Shown here piece by piece: positions 6,534 to 13,645 of a stretch of 13,717 nt of DNA; positions within the stretch are counted from its first letter, which is position 1; each line of letters begins with the position of its first letter. The notes beneath the pieces are model-generated. The model had not been told where the DNA came from, did no database searches, and worked only from the letters and a program-made list of their open reading frames with translations. The position numbers and the translations under genes are program-made. The stretch spans positions 1 to 13,717 of the forward strand of contig JAYUHO010000161.1 of the NCBI GenBank assembly GCA_043766915.1. The letters run 5' to 3'. Origin of the DNA: JANNAT01 sp043766915 (GTDB lineage: Bacteria; Pseudomonadota; Alphaproteobacteria; Rhodobacterales; Rhodobacteraceae).

Positions 6534-9248
6534 TTGACCGACACTCCGGATACCCCAGACTCAACCGACGATACCCCGCCGCGCGCTGTGCATGACGGCC
6601 CGCAGATCGACATCGTTGATGAGATGAAAACCGCCTATCTCGATTACGCGATGAGCGTGATCGTCAGCCGCGCGATCCCTGATTTGCGCGATGGGCTAAA
6701 GCCGGTTCACCGCCGGGTTCTGTTTGCGATGCATGAGACGAACAACACCCACGACAAGCCCTACCGCAAGTCGGCGCGCCCGGTTGGCGACACGATGGGC
6801 AAATATCACCCGCATGGCGACAGTTCGATCTACGAGGCGTTGGTGCGGATGGCGCAGCCGTTTTCAATGTCTTTGAAACTGCTGGATGGCCAAGGCAATT
6901 TCGGGTCGATGGACGGTGATCCGGCCGCCGCCATGCGGTATACCGAAGTGCGGATGGACAAACCCGCCGCCTTTCTTCTGGCCGATATCGACAAAGACAC
7001 CGTTGATTTTCAAGACAATTACGATGGCAAAGACCGCGAACCCACGGTTCTGCCCGCGCGGTTCCCCAACATGCTGGTCAACGGTGCCGAAGGCATCGCG
7101 GTGGGCATGGCCACCCGAATTCCGCCGCACAACCTTGGCGAAGTGATCGACGGCACGCTGGCTATGATCGCCGATCCCGATATCAGCACCGAGGCGCTGA
7201 TGGAAATCATCCCCGCCCCAGATTTTCCAACCGGGGCCACCATTCTGGGCCGCTCTGGCGCGCGCAAAGCATACTTAGAGGGACGCGGTTCGGTCATTGT
7301 CCGCGCCAAAACCCGCGTCGAGGAAATTCGCAAAGACCGCTTTGCGATCATCGTCGATGAGGTGCCCTATCAGGTCAACAAGGCGCGGATGATCCAGATC
7401 ATCGCCGAACAGGTGCGCGAGAAAAAGATCGAAGGCATTGCCCATGTGCAGGACGAATCCGACCGGATAGGCGTGCGCGTGGTGATCGAGCTGAAACGCG
7501 ATGCAACGGCGGATGTGGTTTTGAACCAGCTTTACCGCTTTTCCCCAATGCAGATCAGCTTTGCCTGCAACATGTTGGCGCTGAACGGGGGGCGGCCCGA
7601 AACCCTGACCCTTCGTGATTTCCTAAGCCATTTCATCACCTTCCGCGAAGAAGTTGTGGCGCGCCGCACGGCGTTTGAATTGCGCCGCGCCCGCGAACGC
7701 AGCCATATCCTGTGCGGTCTGGCGGTGGCGGTTTCCAATGTGGATGAGGTGGTGGCGACCATCCGATCCTCTGCCGATCCTGCCGAAGCGCGCGTGCGGC
7801 TGATGACGCGGCGCTGGCCTGCCGGTGAGATTATTCCGTTTATCAAGCTGATCGATGATCCGACCCATCCGGTGAACGACGACGGCACCTATAACCTTTC
7901 AGAACTGCAGGCCCGCGCGATACTCGATCTGCGCCTGCAGCGTTTGACGGCGATGGGGGTGAAGGAAATCACCGATGAGCTGTTGGAGCTGGCCGGTAAG
8001 ATCAAGGATTACCTTGAAATTCTGGGGTCGCGCGACCGGATCATGGCCATTATCTCGGATGAATTGCGCGAAGTGCGCGCGCTGTTCGCCGTGCCACGCC
8101 GCACTGAAATCGTCGATTGGGCCGGCGATATGGAAGACGAAGACCTGATCGAGCGTGAGGATATGGTCGTCACAATCACCTCAGGCGGTTACATCAAACG
8201 CACGCCGTTGTTCGAATTCCGGTCACAGAATCGCGGCGGCAAGGGTCTGGCGTCGATGGCCACCAAGGAAGACGATGTTGTGACCACGTTGTTCGTGGCC
8301 AACACGCATACGAATCTCTTGTTTTTCACCACCGATGGCATGGTCTACAAGTTGAAAACATGGCGTCTGCCGCAAGCGGGCCGCACCGCCAAGGGCAAGG
8401 CTATGGTCAATATCCTGCCCATTGATCAAGGTGTTACCATTGCCGCCCTGATGCCGGTTGACGCGCCCGAAGCGGAATGGGAAGCGTTGCAGATCGTGTT
8501 TGCCACATCCGACGGCGATGTGCGGCAAAATGATCTGTCGGATTTCACCAACGTCATGCGCAATGGCAAAATCGCGATGAAATTGCCCGAAGGTGTGACG
8601 CTGGTGAACGCGGCCATTGCCGATGAGAATGACGATGTGATGCTGGTCACCGCCTTGGGCCGCGCGATCCGTTTCCCCACCACTGAAATTCGCGTGTTTA
8701 AATCGCGGGGGTCTACCGGCGTGCGCGGCATTCGGGTGGGCGCTGGCGATAAAGTGGTGTCGATGGCGATCATCCGGCATTTTGAGGCCGATCCTGCCGA
8801 ACGCGAAGCCTATCTGAAACAGCGCCGCTTGATGGCCGGGGCTGTGGAAGATGAGGCCGAGGCGGATGAAGACACTGAAGTTGTGGCGGCAGGGCAATTG
8901 TCTACCGAACGCTATGCCGAAATGTCGGCGGCCGAGGATCTGATCCTGACAATCACCACGTCTGGGTCGGGTAAACTGTCGTCCAGCCACGATTATCCAG
9001 TGCGGGGCCGTGGTGGCATGGGCGTCAAGGCGATGGACGGCGCGATGCGCGGCGGGCCACTGGTGGCGTCGTTCCCGGTCGATGCAAGCGATCAGATCAT
9101 GCTGGCCACCAGCACCGGCCAGTCGATCCGGGTGCCGGTGGATCAAATCTCGTTCCGCTCGCGGTCTGCGGGCGGGGTGAAAGTGTTCAACACCGGCGGC
9201 GATGAAGAGGTGGTTTCGGTCGCCCGCGTGGCCGAACAAGAGGAATGA
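6534..9248 (+). CDS. gyrA: DNA gyrase subunit A
   Basis: GyrA is the DNA-breaking and rejoining subunit of gyrase, which introduces negative supercoils as an A2B2 complex with GyrB. The 904-residue protein has the breakage-reunion domain (RAIPDLRDGLKPVHRRVLF) and the active-site tyrosine Y136 in AAAMRYTEVR. The GyrA box, which separates it from ParC, is present as QNRGGKG (565-571). Six blades of the DNA-wrapping beta-pinwheel can be followed to the end. The quinolone region reads HPHGDSSIYEALVRMAQPF (92-110); Ser97 and Glu101 correspond to E. coli Ser83 and Asp87, and keeping Ser fits a drug-sensitive type. An acidic insert (EDEAEADEDTEVV) lies between blades four and five. There is no long acidic C-terminal tail. 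The start is TTG with AGGAAGG about ten bases upstream; no ATG occurs before residue 31, which is too late. A 47-residue gene follows after 3 nt. Confidence 0.97.
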   Translation: MTDTPDTPDSTDDTPPRAVHDGPQIDIVDEMKTAYLDYAMSVIVSRAIPDLRDGLKPVHRRVLFAMHETNNTHDKPYRKSARPVGDTMGKYHPHGDSSIYEALVRMAQPFSMSLKLLDGQGNFGSMDGDPAAAMRYTEVRMDKPAAFLLADIDKDTVDFQDNYDGKDREPTVLPARFPNMLVNGAEGIAVGMATRIPPHNLGEVIDGTLAMIADPDISTEALMEIIPAPDFPTGATILGRSGARKAYLEGRGSVIVRAKTRVEEIRKDRFAIIVDEVPYQVNKARMIQIIAEQVREKKIEGIAHVQDESDRIGVRVVIELKRDATADVVLNQLYRFSPMQISFACNMLALNGGRPETLTLRDFLSHFITFREEVVARRTAFELRRARERSHILCGLAVAVSNVDEVVATIRSSADPAEARVRLMTRRWPAGEIIPFIKLIDDPTHPVNDDGTYNLSELQARAILDLRLQRLTAMGVKEITDELLELAGKIKDYLEILGSRDRIMAIISDELREVRALFAVPRRTEIVDWAGDMEDEDLIEREDMVVTITSGGYIKRTPLFEFRSQNRGGKGLASMATKEDDVVTTLFVANTHTNLLFFTTDGMVYKLKTWRLPQAGRTAKGKAMVNILPIDQGVTIAALMPVDAPEAEWEALQIVFATSDGDVRQNDLSDFTNVMRNGKIAMKLPEGVTLVNAAIADENDDVMLVTALGRAIRFPTTEIRVFKSRGSTGVRGIRVGAGDKVVSMAIIRHFEADPAEREAYLKQRRLMAGAVEDEAEADEDTEVVAAGQLSTERYAEMSAAEDLILTITTSGSGKLSSSHDYPVRGRGGMGVKAMDGAMRGGPLVASFPVDASDQIMLATSTGQSIRVPVDQISFRSRSAGGVKVFNTGGDEEVVSVARVAEQEE

Positions 9249-9251
9249 TCA

Positions 9252-9395
9252 ATGGACTACTTTTACTATACTATTATCGCATTCATGGTCGGGCAATTGA
9301 TTATTTTCGTTGTCGGCCAGCGGCGCCTAGCTGCTTCGCGCCAAAAGCAAGTCAATCTTTTGGAACGCATTGCTGAAGCGTTAGAAAAGCGGTGA
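9252..9395 (+). CDS. Small membrane-anchored protein, 47 residues, unknown function
   Basis: This short reading frame begins with ATG three bases after the gyrA stop, with GAGGAA (9240-9245) overlapping the gyrA end as a ribosome site. It ends in a GTGA overlap with the next start. The product has an N-terminal hydrophobic helix (about residues 4-22, YYTIIAFMVGQLIIFVVGQ) followed by a basic stretch (RRLAASRQK) and a short amphipathic, potentially coiled-coil tail (VNLLERIAEALEKR). The positive charges after the helix predict a periplasmic N-terminus and cytoplasmic tail. The tight placement between two frames, the ribosome site and sensible protein character argue for a real gene. I do not recognise a family and give no function. 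Confidence 0.7.
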   Translation: MDYFYYTIIAFMVGQLIIFVVGQRRLAASRQKQVNLLERIAEALEKR

Positions 9396-9706
9396 CCCTG
9401 CTAGAGGCGCGGCTGGCCGCATTGGCCGCGTCGGGGCAGACCATCACCTACGGCGCTTTGGCGCGCGATCTGGGGCTGTCTGGCCCCGGTGTGATTGCGC
9501 AGCTGACCGATGCGCTGGAAACCCTGATGGCGGTTGATGCAGGCCAGAACGCGCCGCTGCGGGCGGCGCTGTGCTGCGGGCGGCTGAATGGCGATCTGCC
9601 TGCAACGGGATTTTTCGACAAAGCCGCAGATTTGGGCTGTTTGGGCACCCAAGACCCGCTTGAATTCGTTCGCGATCAGCGCGCTAAATTGTTCTTGAAA
9701 CCTTAG
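9392..9706 (+). CDS. Hypothetical protein, 104 residues, possible winged-helix type
   Basis: The function is unknown. The start is a GTG overlapping the stop of the 47-residue gene (GTGA), which suggests translational coupling. The N-terminal half, ITYGALARDLGLSGPGVIAQ, looks like a helix-turn-helix or winged-helix segment and recalls the DNA-binding part of alkyltransferase-like proteins. However, the PCHRV active-site or binding loop of that family is absent. A second block, AALCCGRLNGDLPATGFF followed by DKAADLGCL, has two adjacent cysteines and looks conserved in character. The protein is soluble with no signal or membrane segment. It is probably cotranscribed with the small gene upstream and possibly with gyrA. 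The 138-nt gap that follows points to the end of the unit. I am fairly sure it is a gene from its codon use and coupling, but not of any role. Confidence 0.8.
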   Translation: MTLLEARLAALAASGQTITYGALARDLGLSGPGVIAQLTDALETLMAVDAGQNAPLRAALCCGRLNGDLPATGFFDKAADLGCLGTQDPLEFVRDQRAKLFLKP

Positions 9707-9844
9707 TTTCTGTGCAAAAACGCAGAGTTTCCGCGCGTCTGTGCCAGTATGTCGCAGCCGATCCTCCTGCTAAGTTTTCGTTGCCCAACTCCTGATGGGT
9801 TCAATATCAGCGCGGGCAAGGGAAACTGGAACAGGATGTAAACT

Positions 9845-10222
9845 ATGGATAAACTACGCATTTATACCCCTTTGGTGGCGCGCATTCTGATGGGCGCGCT
9901 GTTCATCATGGCGGGGATTGGCAAGCTGGGCGATGTCGCCGGTTTTGCGGGCTACATGGCGTCGGGCGGGGTTCCGGCCTTTCTGGCCTGGCCGTCGATC
10001 ATTTTCGAACTGGCCTTGGGGGCGTCGCTGATCGTCGGCTTTCAGGCCCGGATCATGGCGTTGTTGGGGGCTGGGTTCTGTGTGCTGGCGGCGCTACTTT
10101 ACCACTTCGTCCCCGCTGATCAGATGCAAATGACGATGTTTTTGAAGAACTTCGCCATTGCGGGTGGGCTGTTGATGGTCTTCACCCACGGTGCGGGCGC
10201 TGTGGCGGTGGACAAGAACTAG
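9845..10222 (+). CDS. DoxX family membrane protein
   Basis: This is a 125-residue integral inner-membrane protein of the DoxX/DoxD-like family. Four transmembrane helices are visible at about residues 8-27, 45-66, 69-90 and 98-116. The family-typical ARILMGALFIMAGIGKL opens the protein and FAGYMASGGVP follows in the first loop, as in bacterial YphA/YqjF-like proteins. The exact biochemical role of this family is not settled; some members are linked to thiol or oxidative stress, which I do not claim here. The ATG at 9845 has AGGA (9833-9836) upstream. It appears monocistronic: a 138-nt gap precedes it, holding no promoter I can assign with confidence, and a strong hairpin follows. Confidence 0.9.
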   Translation: MDKLRIYTPLVARILMGALFIMAGIGKLGDVAGFAGYMASGGVPAFLAWPSIIFELALGASLIVGFQARIMALLGAGFCVLAALLYHFVPADQMQMTMFLKNFAIAGGLLMVFTHGAGAVAVDKN

Positions 10223-10230
10223 GCGAGACT

Positions 10231-10256
10231 GGGGCCGGGTCAACGCCCCGGCCCCC
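10231..10256 (+). terminator. GC-rich hairpin after the DoxX gene
   Basis: GGGGCCGGG (10231-10239) pairs perfectly with CCCGGCCCC (10247-10255) around a 7-nt loop, 8 nt after the DoxX stop. The following CTTCCC is a poor T-run. It is a very stable stem and a likely transcription end in a GC-rich genome, though not a textbook intrinsic terminator. Confidence 0.6.
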
Positions 10257-10282
10257 TTCCCAACCCCACCAAAACCGCCTAA

Positions 10283-11623
10283 ATGGCGGGGATGGATAAC
10301 ACACTTCACATCATCGGCGGCGGTATGGCCGGATCAGAGGCGGCCTGGCAAGCGGCGGAAATGGGCGTGCGCGTGGTGATCCACGAAATGCGGCCCCTTG
10401 TTGGAACCTTTGCGCACCGCACCGGCAGTTTTGCCGAGATGGTCTGCTCAAATTCGTTCCGATCCGATGATGACGAAAGCAACGCTGTTGGCCTGTTGCA
10501 TTGGGAAATGCGCGCGGCGAAGGGGTTGATCATGGAAATGGCGCAGGCGCACCGCTTGCCTGCGGGGGGCGCATTGGCGGTAGACCGCGATCCCTTTGCG
10601 GCAAGCGTCACCGAACGCATCAAAGCGCATCCGCTGATTTCCGCAACTTATGAAGAAGTTACCGACCTTCCTTCATCCGGTCATTGGATCATTGCCACCG
10701 GCCCGCTGACATCTTCGGCGCTGGCAACCAGCATCCGCGCCCATACCGGGGCCGAGGCGCTGGCGTTCTTTGATGCCATCGCCCCCATCGTCTATGCCGA
10801 CAGTGTCGATATGTCGGTGGCCTGGATGCAGTCGCGCTATGACAAGGGCGAGACGGTCGAAGAACAGACCGCCTATATGAACTGCCCGATGACCAAGGCC
10901 GAATACGAGGCGTTCATTGACGCGCTTTTGACCGCCGAGAAGACAGAATTTCACGACGGTGAGACGGCGGGTTATTTTGATGGCTGCCTGCCAATAGAAG
11001 TGATGGCCGAGCGAGGGCGCGAAACGCCGCGCTTTGGCCCGATGAAACCAGTGGGCCTGACCAATCCGCACAATCCGATGAAGCCCTATGCTGTGGTGCA
11101 ACTGCGCCGCGACAATGCGTTGGGCACGCTTTACAACATTGTGGGCTTTCAGACCAAGATGAAGTACGGCGCACAAGCTACTGTTTTTAAAATGATTCCC
11201 GGATTACAAGATGCCAGTTTTGCAAGGTTGGGCGGCATTCACCGGAATACGTTTATTAATTCTCCCACGCTGCTTGACGCGCAGATGCGGTTAAAATCCA
11301 GACCCAGTATTCGGTTTGCGGGCCAGATCACCGGGGTGGAGGGCTATGTAGAATCCGCAGCGATGGGGCTGTTGGCGGGCAGAATGGCGGCTGCAGAAAT
11401 TTTGGGCCACGATCTGCCGCCGCCGCCGCGCGACACGGCTACGGGCGCGCTGATCCATCACATCACCGGCGGGGCCGAGGCGAAAACCTTTCAGCCAATG
11501 AACGTAAACTTTGGCCTGTTTCCCCCGATTGATGCCAAGGGCGGGCGCAAGGGCCGCAAAGACCGCTACCGCGCCTATACCGACCGCGCCAAAGCGTCGT
11601 TTTCCGCATGGCTGAGCGCGTAA
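10283..11623 (+). CDS. trmFO: Methylenetetrahydrofolate-tRNA-(uracil-5-)-methyltransferase TrmFO
   Basis: TrmFO makes 5-methyluridine at position 54 of the tRNA T-loop. It uses methylenetetrahydrofolate as the carbon source and FAD as reductant, unlike the SAM-dependent TrmA. The 446-residue protein starts with an FAD-binding Rossmann motif, IIGGGMAGSEAAWQAAEMG (10-28), then VVIHEMRP. C55 in MVCSNSFRSDD and C235 in YFDGCLPIEVMAERG match the two functional cysteines known in TrmFO; the latter sits in the strongest family block, continuing through PRFGPMKPVGL. Near the end, PMNVNFGLFPP and GRKGRKDRYRAYTDRA are also typical. ATG at 10283 fits the family start, but no good ribosome site precedes it; ATG at 10292 is an alternative. 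gluQ starts inside the last codons of this gene. Bases about 11165-11310 are notably richer in A and T than the rest, though the protein is intact. Confidence 0.95.
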   Translation: MAGMDNTLHIIGGGMAGSEAAWQAAEMGVRVVIHEMRPLVGTFAHRTGSFAEMVCSNSFRSDDDESNAVGLLHWEMRAAKGLIMEMAQAHRLPAGGALAVDRDPFAASVTERIKAHPLISATYEEVTDLPSSGHWIIATGPLTSSALATSIRAHTGAEALAFFDAIAPIVYADSVDMSVAWMQSRYDKGETVEEQTAYMNCPMTKAEYEAFIDALLTAEKTEFHDGETAGYFDGCLPIEVMAERGRETPRFGPMKPVGLTNPHNPMKPYAVVQLRRDNALGTLYNIVGFQTKMKYGAQATVFKMIPGLQDASFARLGGIHRNTFINSPTLLDAQMRLKSRPSIRFAGQITGVEGYVESAAMGLLAGRMAAAEILGHDLPPPPRDTATGALIHHITGGAEAKTFQPMNVNFGLFPPIDAKGGRKGRKDRYRAYTDRAKASFSAWLSA

Positions 11624-12426
11624 CGCGGTTTGCGCCTTCGCCCACCGGGCCGCTGCATCTGGGCCACGCCTATGCAGCGCTGGTTGCTGCCGAACGGGGT
11701 GATCGGTTCTTGCTGCGGATCGAAGACATTGATGCAGCCCGCTGCACATCGGCGTTTGAACAGGAAATTTATATTTATTTAGAATGGCTTGGCCTATCAT
11801 GGGCGACACCGCCCCTGCGCCAGTCAGACCGTACCGCTGCCTATGACTCGGCCCTTGAACATCTGTACAACCTTGGTGTGACATATAACTGCACCTGCAC
11901 AAGAGGCGATATCCGCAGCGCCCTGTCAGCCCCGCAAGAAGGCGCTGCGATTGGCCCGGATGGACCGATCTACCCGGGGAAGTGTCGGGGCAAAACCGGC
12001 AATGGTGCGGTGCGTTTGGATACGGGCAAAGCAATGGCGCTGTTGGGGACAGTGGGATTTGACGAAACCGGCGTGCCTTGCGGTCGCTACAGTTTTGACG
12101 CGGAACAGATGCAGAATTTCGTCGGCGATGTGGTGTTGGCCCGCCGCGACATTGGCACGTCGTATCACCTGTCGGTGGTCGTGGATGATGCATATCAAGG
12201 CATTACCGAGGTCACACGCGGCGAAGATTTGTTTGAAGCAACAAAAATTCATGTTTTGTTACAACGGCTTTTGGGCCTGCCCACGCCCACCTATCACCAC
12301 CACCGCCTGATCCGGGATGATCAGGGCAAACGCCTTGCCAAGCGTGACGACGCGCGGGCGCTGTCGAAATATCGTGCTGACGGGGCAAGCCCGCAAGACA
12401 TTCGCGCGTTGGTCGGGCTGGCGTAA
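11608..12426 (+). CDS. gluQ: Glutamyl-Q tRNA(Asp) synthetase
   Basis: GluQ (also YadB/GluQRS) is a shortened glutamyl-tRNA synthetase paralogue. It activates glutamate and attaches it to queuosine at the wobble position of tRNA(Asp), not to a tRNA 3' end. The 272-residue length without an anticodon-binding domain separates it from GltX. Seen are RFAPSPTGPLHLGHAYAAL with the HIGH-type HLGH (17-20), RIEDID (37-42) and the KMSKS-like KRLAKR (241-246). The zinc-site pattern characteristic of GluQ is C95, C97, Y122 and C126. The ATG at 11608 overlaps the trmFO end by 16 nt, and the product begins MAERVTRFAPSPTG, as expected. Overlap means cotranscription and likely translational coupling with trmFO; both act on tRNA. 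A perfect hairpin overlaps the stop codon. Confidence 0.95.
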   Translation: MAERVTRFAPSPTGPLHLGHAYAALVAAERGDRFLLRIEDIDAARCTSAFEQEIYIYLEWLGLSWATPPLRQSDRTAAYDSALEHLYNLGVTYNCTCTRGDIRSALSAPQEGAAIGPDGPIYPGKCRGKTGNGAVRLDTGKAMALLGTVGFDETGVPCGRYSFDAEQMQNFVGDVVLARRDIGTSYHLSVVVDDAYQGITEVTRGEDLFEATKIHVLLQRLLGLPTPTYHHHRLIRDDQGKRLAKRDDARALSKYRADGASPQDIRALVGLA

Positions 12427-12447
12427 ACTCCTTCAAAAGGAGTTTAC
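12423..12447 (+). terminator. Perfect 11-bp hairpin at the gluQ stop codon
   Basis: GTAAACTCCTT (12423-12433) and AAGGAGTTTAC (12437-12447) are exact complements around a CAA loop. The left arm contains the gluQ stop TAA. A second small hairpin, AGTTTT-CTG-AAAACT (12452-12466), follows at once, with only a TTTT inside it. The pair lies in the 46-nt gap between convergent gluQ and hisI and may end transcription from both sides. The lack of a clear T-run on either strand keeps this short of certain. Confidence 0.6.
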
Positions 12448-12472
12448 CAAAAGTTTTCTGAAAACTCTCGGC

Positions 12473-12832
12473 TCAGACCATCGGCGGCAAAATCTCAACT
12501 TCAGCGCCGTCGCGCAGGGTTGTATAAAAACACGACCGCCGGTTTGTATGACAGGCTGGCCCCGTCTGTTCCACCACCACCAACAAACAATCGCGATCAC
12601 AGTCAATCCGCAGTTCCACCAGCCGTTGCAGATGCCCCGAGGTTTCCCCCTTGGCCCAAAGTGCCCCGCGCGAGCGTGACCAATAGGTCACCTGCCCCGA
12701 GGCCAGCGTCTGCGCCACCGATTGTGCATTCATCCAGGCAAACATCAACACTTCGCCCGTGACGTGATCTTGCGCGATGCAAGGGATCAGCCCGGTGGCG
12801 TCGTAGTGCAGGCTGGCGGGATCAAATCTCAT
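12473..12832 (-). CDS. hisI: Phosphoribosyl-AMP cyclohydrolase
   Basis: HisI opens the adenine ring of N1-(5-phosphoribosyl)-AMP to give ProFAR, the third step of histidine synthesis. The 119-residue protein is the stand-alone cyclohydrolase without a HisE domain, as usual in alphaproteobacteria. Signature blocks are MFAWMNAQS (30-38), TYWSRSRGALWAKGETSGH (49-67), the metal-binding DCDRDC (D77, C78, D79, D81, C82) and TGPACHTNRRSCFY (90-103) with C94 and H95. These supply the zinc and magnesium ligands known for HisI. The start is fixed by AAGGAGAA six to seven bases upstream and the usual MRFDP opening; the frame stays open further upstream but that is not protein-like. It is divergent from the NifU-like scaffold gene across a 61-bp spacer and converges on gluQ. 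Other his genes are not in view. Confidence 0.96.
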   Translation of the reverse strand: MRFDPASLHYDATGLIPCIAQDHVTGEVLMFAWMNAQSVAQTLASGQVTYWSRSRGALWAKGETSGHLQRLVELRIDCDRDCLLVVVEQTGPACHTNRRSCFYTTLRDGAEVEILPPMV

Positions 12833-12893
12833 GCGGTTCTCCTTGGCGAAGTGGCCCATCTGCCCTATCTTGAAAGGGCACAAAGGAAAAGAC

Positions 12894-13334
12894 ATGAGCG
12901 ATAGCGATCTGGTCAAGCTGTATTCGGGCCGCATTCTTGCATTGGCGGCGGATATTCCGCATCTCGGTCGGCTGGCCGCCCCCACTGGCACGTCGCGCAA
13001 ACGCTCGCCGTTGTGTGGATCTACGGTTACGGTTGATCTGGTCATGCAGGCCGGTCGGGTGGTTGAATTTGCCCAGGATGTGAAAGCATGCGCGCTGGGT
13101 CAGGCGGCGGCTTCGGTTTTGGGCCGTGCGGTGATCGGGCGCAGCTTTGCTGAATTGGATACCGCCCGCGCCGCGCTGCTTGCCATGCTGAAAGAGGCAG
13201 GCCCGGTGCCAGCGGTGCCCTTCGATGGGTTTGAAGTGTTGATCCCCGCGCGCGAGTATAAAAACCGCCACGCCTCGATCTTGCTGGCAATAGAGGCGGC
13301 CTGCGACGCCGCAAAGCAACCGGAAACAGTGTAA
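12894..13334 (+). CDS. NifU-like iron-sulfur cluster assembly scaffold protein
   Basis: This 146-residue protein has the IscU/NifU N-terminal fold, whose members build Fe-S clusters and pass them on. The first two scaffold cysteines are visible: C41 in SPLCGSTVTVDL and C66 in VKACALGQAAASV. The third position, normally Cys in an RxKCS-type context, is His126 in EYKNRHASILLAIEA. I recall this His form as a recurrent subfamily in Rhodobacterales, so it is probably not a mutation, but cluster binding may differ from IscU. The expected aspartate near C41 is also not obvious. The ATG at 12894 has AAAGGAAA (12882-12889) upstream; the frame continues upstream to 12831 but would overlap hisI. It is divergent from hisI, and the two may share regulatory DNA in 61 bp. 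No isc or suf genes are adjacent. A hairpin begins immediately after its stop. Confidence 0.85.
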   Translation: MSDSDLVKLYSGRILALAADIPHLGRLAAPTGTSRKRSPLCGSTVTVDLVMQAGRVVEFAQDVKACALGQAAASVLGRAVIGRSFAELDTARAALLAMLKEAGPVPAVPFDGFEVLIPAREYKNRHASILLAIEAACDAAKQPETV

Positions 13335-13364
13335 AAAAAACGCCGCACACCCTGTGGGGCGGCG
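13333..13364 (-). terminator. Intrinsic terminator for the minus-strand transcript
   Basis: CGCCGC (13341-13346) pairs with GCGGCG (13359-13364), with an inner CAC/GTG pairing. On the minus strand the hairpin is followed by a run of eight Ts (13340-13333). This orientation ends a leftward transcript, most likely that of the 40-residue gene at 13523-13645. Its T-run overlaps the stop codon of the plus-strand scaffold gene, and the stem may also mark that message's 3' end. Confidence 0.75.
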
Positions 13365-13522
13365 GCGCAAAGGTGCGTGTCTTTAGCCGGGTGGGTCAGG
13401 CGGGGCGGCCTGACAGCGCGTGTGTTGGGACAGAAGCGCAGACCCGGTAGACTAAGACCGCAGGCAGTACCGTGTGCAGATCCGCCACATGCCGTGATCA
13501 AACGGGGCGAATTTGCGAAAAA
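13365..13522 (-). other. Putative 3' untranslated region of the 40-residue gene
   Basis: No credible protein frame was found in these 158 nt on either strand. It contains a 7-bp stem, GTCAGGC (13395-13401) with GCCTGAC (13408-13414), around a 6-nt loop. It lies between the small membrane-peptide gene and the minus-strand terminator, so it would be transcribed as a long structured 3' tail. That could be a source of a small RNA, but this is inference. Confidence 0.35.
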
Positions 13523-13645
13523 TCAAAGGGTGCCGGACGCGCCCAGCCCGACAAACAGCACCACAAACAACGAGATCACGCCAACTGCATCTTGCATCAG
13601 GGTGGCACGAGAGCGGTGAAGAATTTCGCATATTTCGGTAAACAT
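13523..13645 (-). CDS. Small single-helix membrane protein, 40 residues
   Basis: A short minus-strand frame starts with ATG at 13645, eight bases after a strong ribosome site (CGGAGGA, on the plus strand about 13651-13657). The product begins MFTEICEILHRSRATLMQDA and ends with a hydrophobic helix of about 18 residues (VGVISLFVVLFVGLGA) and a short SGTL tail. This pattern, a basic amphipathic start then one membrane span, resembles small uncharacterised membrane peptides I recall from other Rhodobacterales. Function is unknown. The AT-rich stretch upstream to the window edge presumably holds its promoter, but no clear -35/-10 pair could be assigned. The minus-strand terminator at 13333-13364 supports it being a transcribed unit. 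Confidence 0.7.
   Translation of the reverse strand: MFTEICEILHRSRATLMQDAVGVISLFVVLFVGLGASGTL

Noticed and set aside
8223..9239. A 338-codon minus-strand frame opposite the gyrA pinwheel region
   Set aside because: It is a shadow of gyrA with low-complexity His/Arg-rich composition and no ribosome site or family resemblance.
11291..12193. A 300-codon minus-strand frame spanning the trmFO-gluQ junction
   Set aside because: It crosses two well-supported plus-strand genes and has a non-protein-like composition.
13100..13501. A 133-codon minus-strand frame over the scaffold gene and its 3' region
   Set aside because: It runs through the terminator hairpin and is antisense to the scaffold gene; its sequence looks like non-coding translation.
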